This document shows positions 12,001 through 19,447 of a stretch of 64,000 nt of DNA, in pieces; the stretch's first letter is position 1, and each line of letters opens with the position of its first letter. This stretch comes from Carposina sasakii. Taxonomy: Eukaryota > Arthropoda > Insecta > Lepidoptera > Carposinidae. Position numbers and translations under genes: made by a program. The notes under the pieces were generated by a model. The model was not told where the DNA came from. It made no database searches and was given only the letters and a program-made list of their open reading frames with translations. The stretch spans positions 9,734,001-9,798,000 of the forward strand of contig CP053167.1 of the NCBI GenBank assembly GCA_014607495.2, given 5' to 3'.

Positions 12001-15000
12001 TGTAGAGCATTAAATAGCTTACAATTTAATGAATAAAAATATGAAATGAGTATAAATAATGGGTAAGAGAAATATAAAAGAATAAAATATTTTCTCATAA
12101 AGATAGATGACTTTGAAAATATAGTATCTAACTATTTAATTATTTACATAAAGTGGATTATTGTATACTTTATAGTTTTAGTGTGTAATTTTTTTTATAT
12201 TGAGTAAATGTTTATTACAATAAAAAATATAAAAAGACAAAGTGGTAAATTGTTGAAACTACTATTTTCACTCTAATTTATATTCGTAGTGGTATCTATA
12301 CCCACCACTTGCATTGTTTATTCATATTCTTATTGTTTATTCTTAAAGAACTGTATTTTAATTACATTTTACGATGAATAATTTAAAATAAGTAAATATC
12401 AAAATTGTACTTTTGTAATCTTAAAAGTAATATTTTTATAACTCTATAAAAATAAGCTGCATAGAAACAAGCAAAAGGTGACACAGGAATGTGATTGCAT
12501 TGCATATATGGTCATGGTTACTGTAAACAATGTAATGCAATGTGAGCGCATCTCCTTAATCAAGTTACTTGTACCGTGTGACTTATTTAGATAGTTGTTA
12601 TTTATAAACATCTATCATAGCTTATGCTAATATGCATTTGTTTAGCATATTTTATAAATTAGATACAGACTTTCTTATAAATAGAAATGTTAAGTACTTA
12701 TAATTATTATTATCCATATAAAAATATTTCGCATATTTTTTTATTACAAAAAGGGGGGAGGTGTAGTGTGGTGACACTCTCCCACTCTTACCTATATATT
12801 TAGTATATAAGTTACGTTAATTATAACAATATAGACTCAGCCTCCGAACCAACGACACTCTTTTATTGCCTCCTTTACACTTACAGTGAAGATGGTTAAG
12901 GTAAGGTCTTGACTTTAATAGTACTAAGCAATAATTAAAAAAGAATCTATTATTCTGAAACACACATCGATACTGAAACTACTAAGCCGATTTAAATAAA
13001 ACTGTCTTAAACCTGAGAAAGAAGGCTACTTTTTATTCCCGAACCCGGAAATTTTTTATTGTTGTTTTCGGCCATTGATTTGTTTTCAGCAGTCCACGCG
13101 GATCGCGTCCACTAGCCCTCACTAATATTATAAATACGAAAGTAACTCTGTCTGCCTGTCTGTCACGCCAAAACTACTGAACCGATTTAAATGAAACGTG
13201 GTAGACATGTAGTCTATAACTGAGCAAGGACATACATTTTATAAGAATACTTACATAGTTTAATAAAAAAAAATCTTACCTAACTCCAACATGCCAGCCA
13301 TAGTGACCGGATGCGGAAACCTTTCCAAGAACATCGGCAGCAGTCGCCGCAACACGTTATGCGTCGCCACCACGTCGCCCGCGCAGTATTGCATCAAGCT
13401 CTCCCATTGGTCGGTCACATCCTGCATAGTGCCGTCCACGAACACGTCACGCCGGCTCTTGTCTATGCTTTTGCCGCAGTATAATTTGTGTACCTAAAAT
13501 ATTTGTGACGTTAGTGTTGGTTTAAACAACTTTGTCTTTGACAAATTAGCAATTTAAGCAATTAGTACTTGAGATGTACGTATGTCTCGCAGTGCAAGCT
13601 CAGCTTTACATTAGTGTGAGTGTACAAGGAATGCACGGACCCACATCGTGGCTCGTCCCACCGGCTCTTGTTTATGCTTTTGCCGCAGTAATATTTGTGT
13701 ACCTGCTTCGGTAGCATGGCAAAAACGCGACGCAGGTATTTTTATCAACCGCGCGCGTGTTTCCAGTCACCAAATTCGAGCATGGCAATGACAGAGAATC
13801 GGAAGCGCGTGACGCGACTTTTGGACAACTCGGGGAAGTGGTGCTACCATTGCGAAAGTAAAATGAACTTTATTCCGTTCAACACTTAATCGGTAATTAT
13901 ATTTATATACAGTCACACGAAACGTCAAAATTAGCGATAAGACCTCGTGTGAATTTAAACGCCATGTTCGCAAGACTGTATATCAAATTCAATTACCGAT
14001 TCAGTGTTGAACGTAATAAAGTTCACAAATGTGACGTTGGTGTTGGTTTAAACAGCTTTGGCTATGGTGGTCCTTCGAGCCGGATATATAACTTTACAGA
14101 TTATACATGCGTAATCCCAAAATGGGGTAAAATAAACGGTAGGATCACAAAGGATATAGTTATAGCGGGTAGTTATACGTGTAGCGGGGTCAGATGTTAA
14201 TCTAATCATCAGTGACACTGACAAGTTGCCTGCTCAACCGTCTGAAAGAGCGCCCCTGAGTTCCTTAGTCGACTCTTACAACATGCACGGAAGGAGATGC
14301 AGCTGATGTTATCTAGCAAAATTCCGCATCAGTATACATTTTCGCTATATGTTAACTTAACGGAAATAATCTTAATCTTTTTTGTTTTTTTAATTAACTT
14401 AATGTTTTTGATGGGACATTTATTTTAAACGTTCATTTCTTAAAAAAATAAAATCAAATTCACCTCTGGACAATAATATTTTGGGAACTACACACTTCCC
14501 AGGTATGCTTCCATAGAGAAAAATGTCGTGATTGTGAGGAGAATGAAGAATCGGAAACGATGACGACAAAAAAACACCTCAGTAAGAAATTAATAAGAAA
14601 AATATAGTCGATAGTGACCGTCACACTTACACGTAAACTTAATCTTAGTCAGGTCTATCTGGCTCCGTTCTTAAAACAAATGGCCGAGAGAGAAAGGGGC
14701 AGGTAGGACTAATATTACGTTTAGCTTTAAGTGTGACGGACAGAATCGGCCATAATACCTCAGTAAGACTGTTCAAAGAGCTGATCTCCATCCAGTCCTC
14801 GTCTGAAGGATCAGGTTCCTTGTTCTTGGCCTTCAGCACCGTTCGCTGGTAGCTCGTCACTCCGCTTACACATGTATGCATCGACATTGTATCCATAAAG
14901 CGAAGGCCTGGAATGATTTTCAGTTAAATAGATGATTTTTTTATTGACAAGTGCGCGTTAAACTCGCGTGATGAGGGTTTCGTACAATGCCAAGAATTCT

Positions 15001-18000
15001 TTGGGTAATGTAAATCTACAAGTAATCTACAAGTAATAAACTATACCTATTTTATATATTTTTTATACTCTGTAGTTTCCGAGATCAATCGGCTTGGTTT
15101 CGGCTGTGTCTATTTGACAGCTTTCAACATTTTCAACAAAAGGGCATAAAAATTGTTTACGACCTATTCTTAGACCTACCAAATATACTTTAATATAAAA
15201 TTTCATAAAAATCGGTTAAGCCGTTTCGGGGGGGAGTTTGGTAACAAACACCGCGCCACGGGAATATTATAGAAGATAAGAACTATATATATATTAGAAG
15301 ACTAGTGGACGCCCGCGACTCCGTCCGCGTGGACTACAGAAAAAACAAGATTTCGAAATTATCCGGGATAAAATCGTTTTCCCATTATAAAAAGTAGCCT
15401 ATATGTTAAGTGGGACCTGTCACAATATATTCCTCGCATCGACATCGGTTCAGCCGTTTCTGACATTAGCGTGCACAAACACATAGACAAACATACAAAT
15501 CGACAAACAGACAAAAATTCCAATTTTTTAAATAAAAATCATTTTTGCGTTAATAATGGACTCCTATAATATTTTTTCTCATATATCTTCCATGTATAGA
15601 CAGCGATCCGTTACATTTTTATTATATCGAGGGGTGAAAGGCTATTTGGGATAAGCGCCATTTATATATATGGCGCCAAATAGCCTTTCACCCCTCGAAT
15701 GTATAGATAAGGACATTGAAAAATCGTAAGAGCTAATGGGCTTGTCTTACTGACTTACCAGTCCTATTCAACCAGTACTGTTCCTTAATTTTAGATCTGT
15801 CGAAGGACACATTGTGACCGACTATTATCCTTGGTCTATCCAAATCGCCCACTGGTTCAGATCCATCCGTCTCCATTGGTATAAGATCGTCATAGTTCAC
15901 ATTATCATAGAACTCATGCGCATACTCGTTAGCTAAAGGTTCACTTGACCAGCTGTACCTAAAAATATCGTACTTTTAAGTAGGTGTTGCCGTCATTCAT
16001 TTATGTCCTGCGCTGATGCAGACTTCGCTAGAACAAATCAACTGCGGCTGCCTGTAAGCTTTGGTTTCTTAGGATAGCGGTGCCGTACGGACGTAGGCCT
16101 CCCCCAGAGCTCGTCACACTCGGCTACAGCCATTGGGGAGGCGGGTTGGTGACAGCAGTGTGATTTTCGGACAATGTTTTCAGCACTTAATCGCCTCTTA
16201 CGATACCCACGGGCAGTCCTGGGGCGGTGCTATTCTACTCTGCCACAAGGCACAGTTGTAAGATTAAGGATTATATTAAACAAAGGTTTTATTGTACAGC
16301 TCTGTTAGATATACACATCATCTCCATTATACTTTGGAGAACTGTGACCGTCTGCCCCATCTAGGGGGCACAGGAACATAATTCGAAGGTCAAGCCATTA
16401 TACTTAGTCTACATAATATTTTCCTAATACATGTATTTCATGGCTTACTGTAAGTAAATATTTTACCAAGCTTCTGGGGAGACAGCACACGCTAAAGTTG
16501 GCCTCTGACCAGCCGACATCAGCACTTCCACGTCAAATATAAGAGCATCTTCAGATGGGCATGGTACAGTAACAGGTCCTGCTTCTGTATATCTGGTCCA
16601 ACCTAATGTTTTAGACCATTTCTAAAAGAATTAATATTAGGGTTAGCCTGTGCTGCTGTGTGGCTTCACTAGAATACATCAGCTGCATCTCCTTCCGTGT
16701 ATGTCGTAAGAGTTGACTTAGGAACTTGGGGATACTCTCAGGCGTGATTGCGCTTACCAGGTGGCGCCTCTGTTCCGTGAGGTTTAAGCATAACTGTCAA
16801 AGTGTGCTTACTCAGTAAACAGAGTAAACAGCATACTTTTGACTTTAATTCAAATGTGTTTGCAAAGACAATATGTTATGGTACTGTTATGTACAATTAG
16901 CTGTATAGGTTAGTTTAGTATTGTATTGTGTAATGATCAATTCGTCATTGTGATATAGCCCAAAGAACTCAGTTCCTCGGGTCTTTACACAAGGTGCTGG
17001 AATTCAGAAAGGAGCTGGGTAGGTTACTTATTCAGGTAACTGTGGAAACTGAGCCCATCATAAAAAGACCATGACTTTATGATCATTCTTACTTACTTAA
17101 CTGGTTCTTAGTTAACTCTTGTTAAGGAGACGAGTATGCGAATAAAAAGGAAAGTGTACAACACATGTGTACTCCCAGTAATCACATATGGATGCGAGAC
17201 CTGGGCACTCACTAAAAACCATAGAGAAAAACTAGAATGTTGCCAGAAAGCTATGGAGAGAAGCTTGACAGGAATAAAGAAACAGGACAGAGTGAGAAGC
17301 AGCATAATAAGAGAGAGCTCTAAAATTGTTGACATACTAACTCAAATTGATAAAAAAAAGTGGAGATGGACAGGACACATGACTGTGATACACACGAGAA
17401 ATGGTGTACCAGCATCACTGACTGGTATCCCAGAGATGGCAAAAGAAACAGAGGACGACAACTAACAAGATGGGAGAATGATCTAAAGCTCACAGCTGGA
17501 CATCATTGGAGAAGGGTAGCACATGACAGACCACAATGGAAATTGTTGGAAGAGGCCTATGCCAAAAGGCACTCTGAACTCAGAGATTTATTGTAATTTC
17601 TTAGTTAGCATCTAAACCCGTATAAGTTCAGAATAAAAGGGCTTATTATTATTATTAGTTATCTCTTGGAAAACATCATGTTGCTTTCTTTGCTGTTCTT
17701 GCAAATGTGATTCCAAGGTCACCGAGATACATAAAAAAAATATATACCTATAAATATAAATACTTACTCTAGGTACTGTAGGCAGCTTACTTTCAGCTAG
17801 TTTTTGTAGTAGGGCTCTGTATGGAGCACTCTGTTTTTCACCAATATTATAGAAATGTTCCACAACATCTTTGCCCTCTAATTTTGGTAACTTCAACTTA
17901 ACATCTGGCAAATGCTTGCAGTTTTTATAGTCTATACCATGTCGTAGAAGCTCATCTTGACTGCTAAAAACATAAGATCATTGACAAATTAGCAATTTAA

Positions 18001-18956
18001 GCTAGTACTTAAGATGTATGTATAGGTCTCACAGTCCACACTCAGCTTTACATTAGTGTGAGTGTACAAGGAATGAATATATTGCACGGACCCACATCTA
18101 CACTATCTATGTATCACACAAAGTCAAAGCATCGCATATCTATGTATACTACACAAATGAAATGCCGAGTTTAGGCTGCACAACCAATAATATGCTACTA
18201 CCACACATTGGGGTATTACTTGATTTATATGCCTACATTTAATACTTGTACAGGACTAGTAAATTATAGCCTGTGTGTGATTCTCATGTAAAAGTTATAA
18301 ATGTAAAACTGCCAATTTTAACAAAATGCATGTGTTACATTCCGACACCTTCTCATTCTCACATTTATAGTAGCTAGTAGGATTGATATATTGGAGACAA
18401 GACTATGAGTCGATATAACCGTGTGGTGTCGGCATAGAGCTTGGTTAACCTGCGCGTTGAAGGGCTCCTATCATATGGTATCCTAGGAAGCCACCCATCA
18501 ATACCATTATATGACCCATTCCCACCTAAAAGACGCAAAGCGGGTATTCAGGGTATATGGCTAGGAGCCACAATAAGTTCTCAAAATCATTACAAGCTTT
18601 TCCATACCTACCTAATGGCCGAAAAATTATAAAATTTTGAAAAAAGTCGGTCCCATAATTTTATTATCCCACCTTTTTATTGTTTTTGTATCAACTGCAA
18701 CACCGGAGTCTTTAAAGAGTTGTTCATATATATTTCTAGAAATCATCTGAATATTTACTTCATTAACACGGAATTCTGATGGAGAATACTTTGGAGAATT
18801 TTCATCTTTGAGGTTATATTCGGTATCATTTACAGCCGATTTATTTCTAATAATCTTTGTAGAACTTAAAGGAAAGACATCGCCACAGCAGAACCTACAA
18901 CTATTCCTTAACATAAATGCACTTTTATTGATTAAAACTCTACAATCGTTAAGCAT
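1..18956 (-). CDS. PolG: DNA polymerase gamma catalytic subunit (gene span, 3' end outside window)
   Basis: Replicates and proofreads mitochondrial DNA in the matrix. Sixteen exons listed separately join in phase and give about 1027 residues; family members are about 1200 long, so the C-terminus (palm motif C, HDEVR) lies left of the window. In order: a basic N-terminus free of acidic runs (likely mitochondrial presequence), exonuclease motif I FDVE (D189, E191), motif II GHNVSFD (D264), motif III YCAGD (Y363, D367), the spacer/thumb region, then polymerase motif A GADVDSQE (D847) and motif B with K903 and Y907. All junctions are GT-AG. Introns are full of repeats. Exons 6, 12 and 13 have nearby partial duplicates. 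The start is the only ATG giving a presequence-like N-terminus. A promoter lies right of 18956, where a repeat has inserted within about 80 bp of the ATG. Certain as a family; exon 9's left edge is the weakest boundary. Confidence 0.97.
293..428 (-). CDS. PolG: PolG exon 15
   Basis: Encodes [18 protein letters not shown], then [30 protein letters not shown] is a thumb/palm signature. Phase 0 in, phase 1 out. Confidence 0.95.
518..741 (+). mobile_element. Helitron-like fragment
   Basis: Starts CTATACATATAATAAAA and ends GGGCGTCCACTAGT, with the inner text CTACTTTTTACCC and CCACGCGG. The same pattern recurs at 5263, 13118, 15301 (minus), 38346, 39787 and 57605. Ends without inverted repeats and CTAGT termini suggest non-autonomous Helitron-like elements known in Lepidoptera. 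Confidence 0.6.
905..1312 (+). pseudogene. RTE-type LINE reverse transcriptase C-terminal fragment
   Basis: Frames read [14 protein letters not shown], then [12 protein letters not shown] and [15 protein letters not shown], ending in GTAAATGATGATGATG. This is the conserved tail downstream of the reverse transcriptase in RTE-like LINEs, 5'-truncated and frameshifted, with the usual GAT microsatellite tail. It lies within PolG intron 14. Confidence 0.75.
1563..1735 (-). CDS. PolG: PolG exon 14
   Basis: Encodes [18 protein letters not shown], then [20 protein letters not shown] and [20 protein letters not shown] follows motif B in the family. Phase 1 in, 0 out. Confidence 0.96.
1775..2135 (+). 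mobile_element. Non-autonomous element, family A, with 11-bp target duplication
   Basis: Begins AATGAAATTGTATTAGGCG and ends GCGCACCCATAGTGAA. It is flanked by the 11-bp direct repeat CATATGCCATG (1764-1774 and 2136-2146). About 57 bp near each end are inverted repeats (CACCACCGGGCCCTACACC and its complement). No coding capacity. Related copies at 6461, 29529, and the B subfamily at 27570 and 48424. Confidence 0.8.
2258..2408. mobile_element. MITE, family M3
   Basis: About 150-bp foldback: GGGTCGATTCCAGCAGTCAC at the left and the approximate complement GTGACTGCCAGAATCGACC at the right. The same element lies at 14605-14756 beside the PolG exon 5 donor. Confidence 0.7.
2588..2632 (-). repeat. 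Diverged tandem copy of PolG exon 13 end and splice donor
   Basis: On the minus strand it reads ACCAGGTGAAAGTCATGAAC and ends ACGGTAAGGGG, against ACCAGGCTAAAGTCATCAAC and ATGGTAAGGGA at the true exon end. The GT donor is kept. It lies about 70 bp into the intron. Confidence 0.7.
2672..2852 (-). CDS. PolG: PolG exon 13 (motifs A and B)
   Basis: Begins [14 protein letters not shown], completing motif A, and runs through [18 protein letters not shown] to [12 protein letters not shown]903 and Y907 of motif B (O-helix) are present. Much more GC-rich than its surroundings. Donor TATG|GTAAGG. A 45-bp diverged copy of the exon end and donor lies at about 2588-2632. Confidence 0.95.
3283..3485. repeat. 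Two copies of a dispersed repeat plus copied exon 12 end
   Basis: ATCTCCTGCGCA...GATTGGCCGC appears at 3287 and again at 3410; a further dispersed copy is at 61731-61826. Between the two copies lies GAGACCTGCGAATCGTCAT (3360-3380), a copy of the true donor region of exon 12 (GATACCTGCGAATCGACAT at 3481). This suggests a tandem duplication across the exon end. Confidence 0.65.
3486..3609 (-). CDS. PolG: PolG exon 12 (polymerase motif A, first part)
   Basis: Encodes [20 protein letters not shown], then [11 protein letters not shown] and GADVDSQ. D847 and D849 lie in motif A, with the catalytic metal-binding Asp of the palm. Donor CAG|GTATCC. A diverged copy of the exon end with its donor lies about 110 bp downstream in transcription (3360-3384). 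Confidence 0.95.
3687..4222 (-). mobile_element. tRNA-like SINE split by a MITE
   Basis: The SINE tail (TGAGGTCTTGTGTCGTGGGT) is at 3687-3840 and its tRNA-like head (ACGACCTATGGCGTCGCAAG) at 4165-4222. They are separated by a MITE at 3842-4164. TACGAC occurs on both sides of the insert, as a target duplication. Complete relatives: 9370-9565 and 37478-37690. Confidence 0.7.
3842..4164. mobile_element. MITE, family M4 (CATGGAGAA ends)
   Basis: Starts CATGGAGAATGTATAACAGG and ends CATTCTCCATG, inserted in the SINE. Full relative at 5828-6123 and part of one at 46186-46345. Confidence 0.65.
4223..4960. other. PolG intron 11, nothing recognised
   Basis: AT-rich intron sequence between the split SINE and exon 11. 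A short run GCGCGCAATCGCGCGCGC at about 4598-4616 is self-complementary. No gene or known repeat was recognised. Confidence 0.5.
4982..5151 (-). CDS. PolG: PolG exon 11
   Basis: Encodes [18 protein letters not shown] through QQVVWLPRG to YGAIVPRVV and GTLTRR. Matches the fingers/palm entry (WLPR, GAI-P-VV, GT-TRR). The split Arg codon is completed by exon 12. Confidence 0.96.
5263..5466 (+). mobile_element. Helitron-like fragment
   Basis: Opens with TACTAATATTATATAGGT and closes with ATCCGCTAGTTTG; the inner AAAACTACTGATCTGATTTAA matches the family pattern only loosely. Confidence 0.55.
5663..5793 (-). CDS. PolG: PolG exon 10
   Basis: Encodes [20 protein letters not shown], then [28 protein letters not shown] and VGNP-AKDFL are family signatures. 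Phase 1 in, phase 0 out; donor AAG|GTATGT. Confidence 0.96.
5828..6123. mobile_element. MITE, family M4, full copy
   Basis: CATGGAGAAGTAATAAAAGA at the left mirrors TCTTTTATACCTTCTCCATG at the right. Noncoding, about 296 bp, in PolG intron 9. Confidence 0.75.
6461..6786 (+). mobile_element. Non-autonomous element, family A, with 10-bp target duplication
   Basis: Begins AAATGAAATTGTATTAGGCG and ends GCATCCATAGTGAA; TTATTGATAT flanks it on both sides (6451-6460, 6787-6796). The left inverted-repeat arm is deleted, so only the right arm remains. Confidence 0.78.
6893..6953 (+). repeat. RTE-type LINE 3' tail
   Basis: GGGGGAGGCCTACGTCCAGC then GTGGACTGCAATAGGCTGATGATGATGATC cut short. This is the conserved LINE end with GAT tail also seen at 1260-1312 and 42405. 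Confidence 0.6.
7032..7291. mobile_element. MITE, family M2 (foldback)
   Basis: Arms of about 75 bp: CAGGATGTAACAAAAAGGGT at the left, and ACCCTTCTTGTTACACCCTG at the right. Flanked by TA. Other copies: 41403 (half), 60348, 61334. Confidence 0.78.
7332..7512 (-). CDS. PolG: PolG exon 9 (left edge uncertain)
   Basis: Encodes [12 protein letters not shown], a stretch rich in K and A, then [14 protein letters not shown]. The end joins exon 10 cleanly ([14 protein letters not shown]). The acceptor GGAAG|ATGATG fits the phase but lacks a pyrimidine tract. The sequence just outside (7513-7560) resembles a LINE piece also seen near 35041, so a repeat may have cut into the true acceptor. The 35 residues after IDGVG are hard to match to the family. 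Confidence 0.75.
7560..8390. repeat. PolG intron 8; GATCGAC-rich stretch 7685-7880
   Basis: No gene. Between 7685 and 7880 the motif ATCGAC/GTCGAT recurs more than ten times in both orientations, twice as GATCGACGGAT. The rest is AT-rich intron with nothing recognised. Confidence 0.5.
8391..8555 (+). mobile_element. MITE, family M1, internally deleted
   Basis: Contains TTTTTGGTCGTCAACGTTCC and ends AACCCTGTATAT. About 200 bp of the middle of the full element (compare 24594-24957) is missing. Confidence 0.7.
8669..8893 (-). CDS. PolG: PolG exon 8
   Basis: Encodes [17 protein letters not shown], then GWGFLVPF and [24 protein letters not shown] matches the start of the polymerase region in the family. 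75 codons, phase 0 at both ends, donor GAG|GTAGAT. Confidence 0.95.
9370..9565 (-). mobile_element. tRNA-like SINE
   Basis: On the minus strand the head carries GGTTCGAATCCCGGTAGG-like box B, with the tail CCACGACACAAGACCTNAGG pattern. It matches 37478-37690 in the other orientation. Confidence 0.7.
9843..9960 (-). mobile_element. tRNA-derived SINE (second family)
   Basis: Minus strand reads TAGTGGTTATAGCGGCTGGC, then a box B-like GGGTTCGATTCGCACTCGGG, and ends TTCTTTATTAATAA. Copies at 30367 and 33930. Not a functional tRNA: there is no cloverleaf beyond the head and a tail is attached. Confidence 0.7.
10192..10718 (-). CDS. PolG: PolG exon 7 (linker/spacer)
   Basis: Largest exon, 527 bp. 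Encodes [18 protein letters not shown], the family's YLPVN motif just after the exonuclease, through a lysine-rich segment ([10 protein letters not shown]) to PAWYRKLC and [19 protein letters not shown] is a strong polymerase gamma marker. Both splice sites fit the phase (1 in, 0 out). Confidence 0.96.
10770..10985 (+). pseudogene. Inverted partial copy of PolG exon 6
   Basis: Plus-strand copy of 13305-13541, including intron flank (GTTTAAACCAACACTAACGT), the TTTTAG acceptor and most of the exon. It has lost about 19 bp after AGCATAGACAAG, has TGG changed to TAG (CCAATAGGAG), and other changes, so it cannot encode the exon. Intron sequence is included, so it arose by DNA duplication and not through RNA. 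Confidence 0.9.
11029..12879 (+). mobile_element. Non-autonomous LTR retrotransposon (TRIM/LARD-like)
   Basis: Two identical 118-bp LTRs (11029-11146 and 12762-12879) begin TGTAGTGTGG and end CCTTTACA. They are flanked by the 5-bp duplication CTTAC (11024-11028, 12880-12884). A primer-binding-like TGGCGACCCTGCC follows the left LTR, and a purine tract AAAAAGGGGGGAGG precedes the right one. The 1.6-kb interior has no long open frame. An 11-bp perfect stem (11163-11173 with 11193-11203) sits just after the primer site. Identical LTRs point to a recent insertion. Confidence 0.93.
12960..13260 (+). mobile_element. Helitron-like fragments, two adjoining
   Basis: 12960-13118 keeps the 3' part (AAGGCTACTTTTTATTCCC to GCGTCCACTAG). 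13118-13260 starts anew with TCACTAATATTATAAATACG and lacks a 3' end. Confidence 0.5.
13280..13493 (-). CDS. PolG: PolG exon 6 (exonuclease motif III)
   Basis: Encodes VHKLYCGKS through [18 protein letters not shown] to [24 protein letters not shown] is motif III. Acceptor TTTTAG, donor G|GTAAGA, phase 1. Two partial copies lie nearby: an inverted one at 10770-10985 and a short direct one at 13655-13703. Only this copy is open throughout. Confidence 0.97.
13655..14062. repeat. Second, direct partial copy of PolG exon 6 edge, with hairpin insert
   Basis: 13655-13703 repeats the exon 6 start and acceptor (CGGCTCTTGTTTATGCTTTT). 14024-14060 repeats the matching intron flank (GTGACGTTGGTGTTGGTTTA). 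The insert between holds an inverted repeat: CTTTATTCCGTTCAACACTT near 13870 against AGTGTTGAACGTAATAAAG near 14005. Confidence 0.7.
14460..14756. mobile_element. Partial MITE M1 (14460-14572) and full MITE M3 (14605-14756)
   Basis: The M1 piece is in minus orientation (ACTTCCCAGGTATGCTTCCA). M3 has foldback ends GACCGTCACACTTACACG and GTGTGACGGACAGAATCGGC. Its right end touches the exon 5 donor. Confidence 0.7.
14759..14907 (-). CDS. PolG: PolG exon 5
   Basis: Encodes [20 protein letters not shown] to ISSLNSLTE, matching the family's segment between exonuclease motifs II and III. The donor GAG|GTATTATGG lies directly against a MITE that starts within a few bases of the splice site. Confidence 0.95.
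15301..15627 (-). mobile_element. Helitron-like element
   Basis: Minus strand: starts ATATAATAAAAATGTAACGG and ends GGGCGTCCACTAGT. Very close to 57605-57945, including the CTATACATGGAAGATATATG segment. Confidence 0.65.
15628..15697. repeat. Near-perfect 70-bp palindrome
   Basis: CGAGGGGTGAAAGGCTATTT pairs with its complement AAATAGCCTTTCACCCCTCG around an AT-rich centre (ATTTATATATATGGCGCC). A strong hairpin in PolG intron 4, directly next to a Helitron-like end. Confidence 0.85.
15759..15958 (-). CDS. PolG: PolG exon 4 (exonuclease motif II)
   Basis: Encodes [12 protein letters not shown] through [26 protein letters not shown] is motif II with D264. Donor ACTG|GTAAGT, phase 1; the joined Gly leads into [10 protein letters not shown]. 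Confidence 0.95.
16070..16245. repeat. LINE-related remnants
   Basis: GACGTAGGCCTCCCCCAGAG is the complement of an RTE LINE tail. CGCCTCTTACGATACCCACG and GGCGGTGCTATTCTACTCTG are a dispersed repeat of the same kind. No open frame. Confidence 0.45.
16467..16621 (-). CDS. PolG: PolG exon 3 (exonuclease motif I)
   Basis: Encodes [12 protein letters not shown] through the motif I core ALIFDVEV, ending SPEAW. D189 and E191 are the metal-binding pair of the 3'-5' exonuclease. The end is phase 2, and the Trp codon is completed in exon 4. Confidence 0.95.
17115..17596 (+). pseudogene. RTE-type LINE reverse transcriptase C-terminal fragment
   Basis: Reads [20 protein letters not shown], then WRWTGHM, and after a frameshift [19 protein letters not shown] and [17 protein letters not shown] is the conserved RTE signature. 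5'-truncated, in PolG intron 2, on the strand opposite the gene. Confidence 0.85.
17768..17960 (-). CDS. PolG: PolG exon 2
   Basis: Encodes [14 protein letters not shown] through SKLPTVPR, part of the N-terminal region before the exonuclease. Acceptor GCAG, donor AGA|GTAAGT, ending in phase 0. Confidence 0.92.
17982..18100. repeat. Dispersed 120-bp repeat, also at 13545-13650
   Basis: GACAAATTAGCAATTTAAGC to GCACGGACCCACATC occurs in PolG introns 1 and 6-flank with small changes (CTCAGCTTTACATTAGTGTG is shared). Nature unknown. Confidence 0.6.
18673..18956 (-). CDS. PolG: PolG exon 1 (start codon, presequence)
   Basis: Begins [14 protein letters not shown] and is rich in K, R, S and N, as expected for a mitochondrial presequence. 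The donor is AG|GTGGGA and leaves phase 2; the split codon becomes Ser with exon 2 (TIK-S-QDELL). Without splicing the frame runs on to 18627, which is intron read-through. Confidence 0.9.
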
Positions 18957-19034
18957 TATTTAATTATTTTTTAAATTCTTTGAAATCGTGAAATCTTTCC
19001 ATCTCCAACTTAGCTTTCCAATAAGTTTATGTTT
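18957..19034 (-). promoter_or_regulatory. PolG proximal 5' flank
   Basis: Only about 80 bp separate the ATG from a 410-bp repeat. No TATA box or other element was recognised. The transcription start may lie here or beyond the repeat. Confidence 0.3.
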
Positions 19035-19447
19035 TGTTTTTTTTTTTTTTTAAGTTTATCCCGTAGGAAAGGCATGGGGATCTAAGCCCATACAGCCTAA
19101 TCATTGTTTAGTAAAATGTATTCTGAATTTATGATGGATGACAAAGATGATGAGTGGAAACGTCGGGAAAATCCTCAAGAACAAGTGTAAAGTTAGTCAA
19201 AATGAAAAATAATTGCAGAAACAACATACATGAGCCCATGAAGAGATCGTATTCCGGCTAAAGTTTTACTCGGCTTACCTGCATATAAAACCATGCACAC
19301 GCACTAGATTCACATCACAAGTAATCAAAATATAACTTATTTACCAGAAAACATCACTTTTCGGACACATGCAAGCCATTTACAAATAATTTTTCATTTT
19401 CACAAGAAAATTACACCTGCACCTTCCAGCTTTTCCCGCCGAATCTC
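19035..19447 (-). mobile_element. Poly(A)-tailed repeat (R5) inserted upstream of PolG
   Basis: Minus strand runs from GGCGGGAAAAGCTGGAAGG to CTTTCC-ACGGGATAAAC and a poly(A). Similar target-site text flanks it (AATAAGTTTATGTTTTGTTT at 19020, AATAAGTTTATTGTTTTTGT at 19448), so it inserted by retroposition. Further copies at 25093, 25577, 26001 and 46642. No tRNA-like head was seen. Confidence 0.75.
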
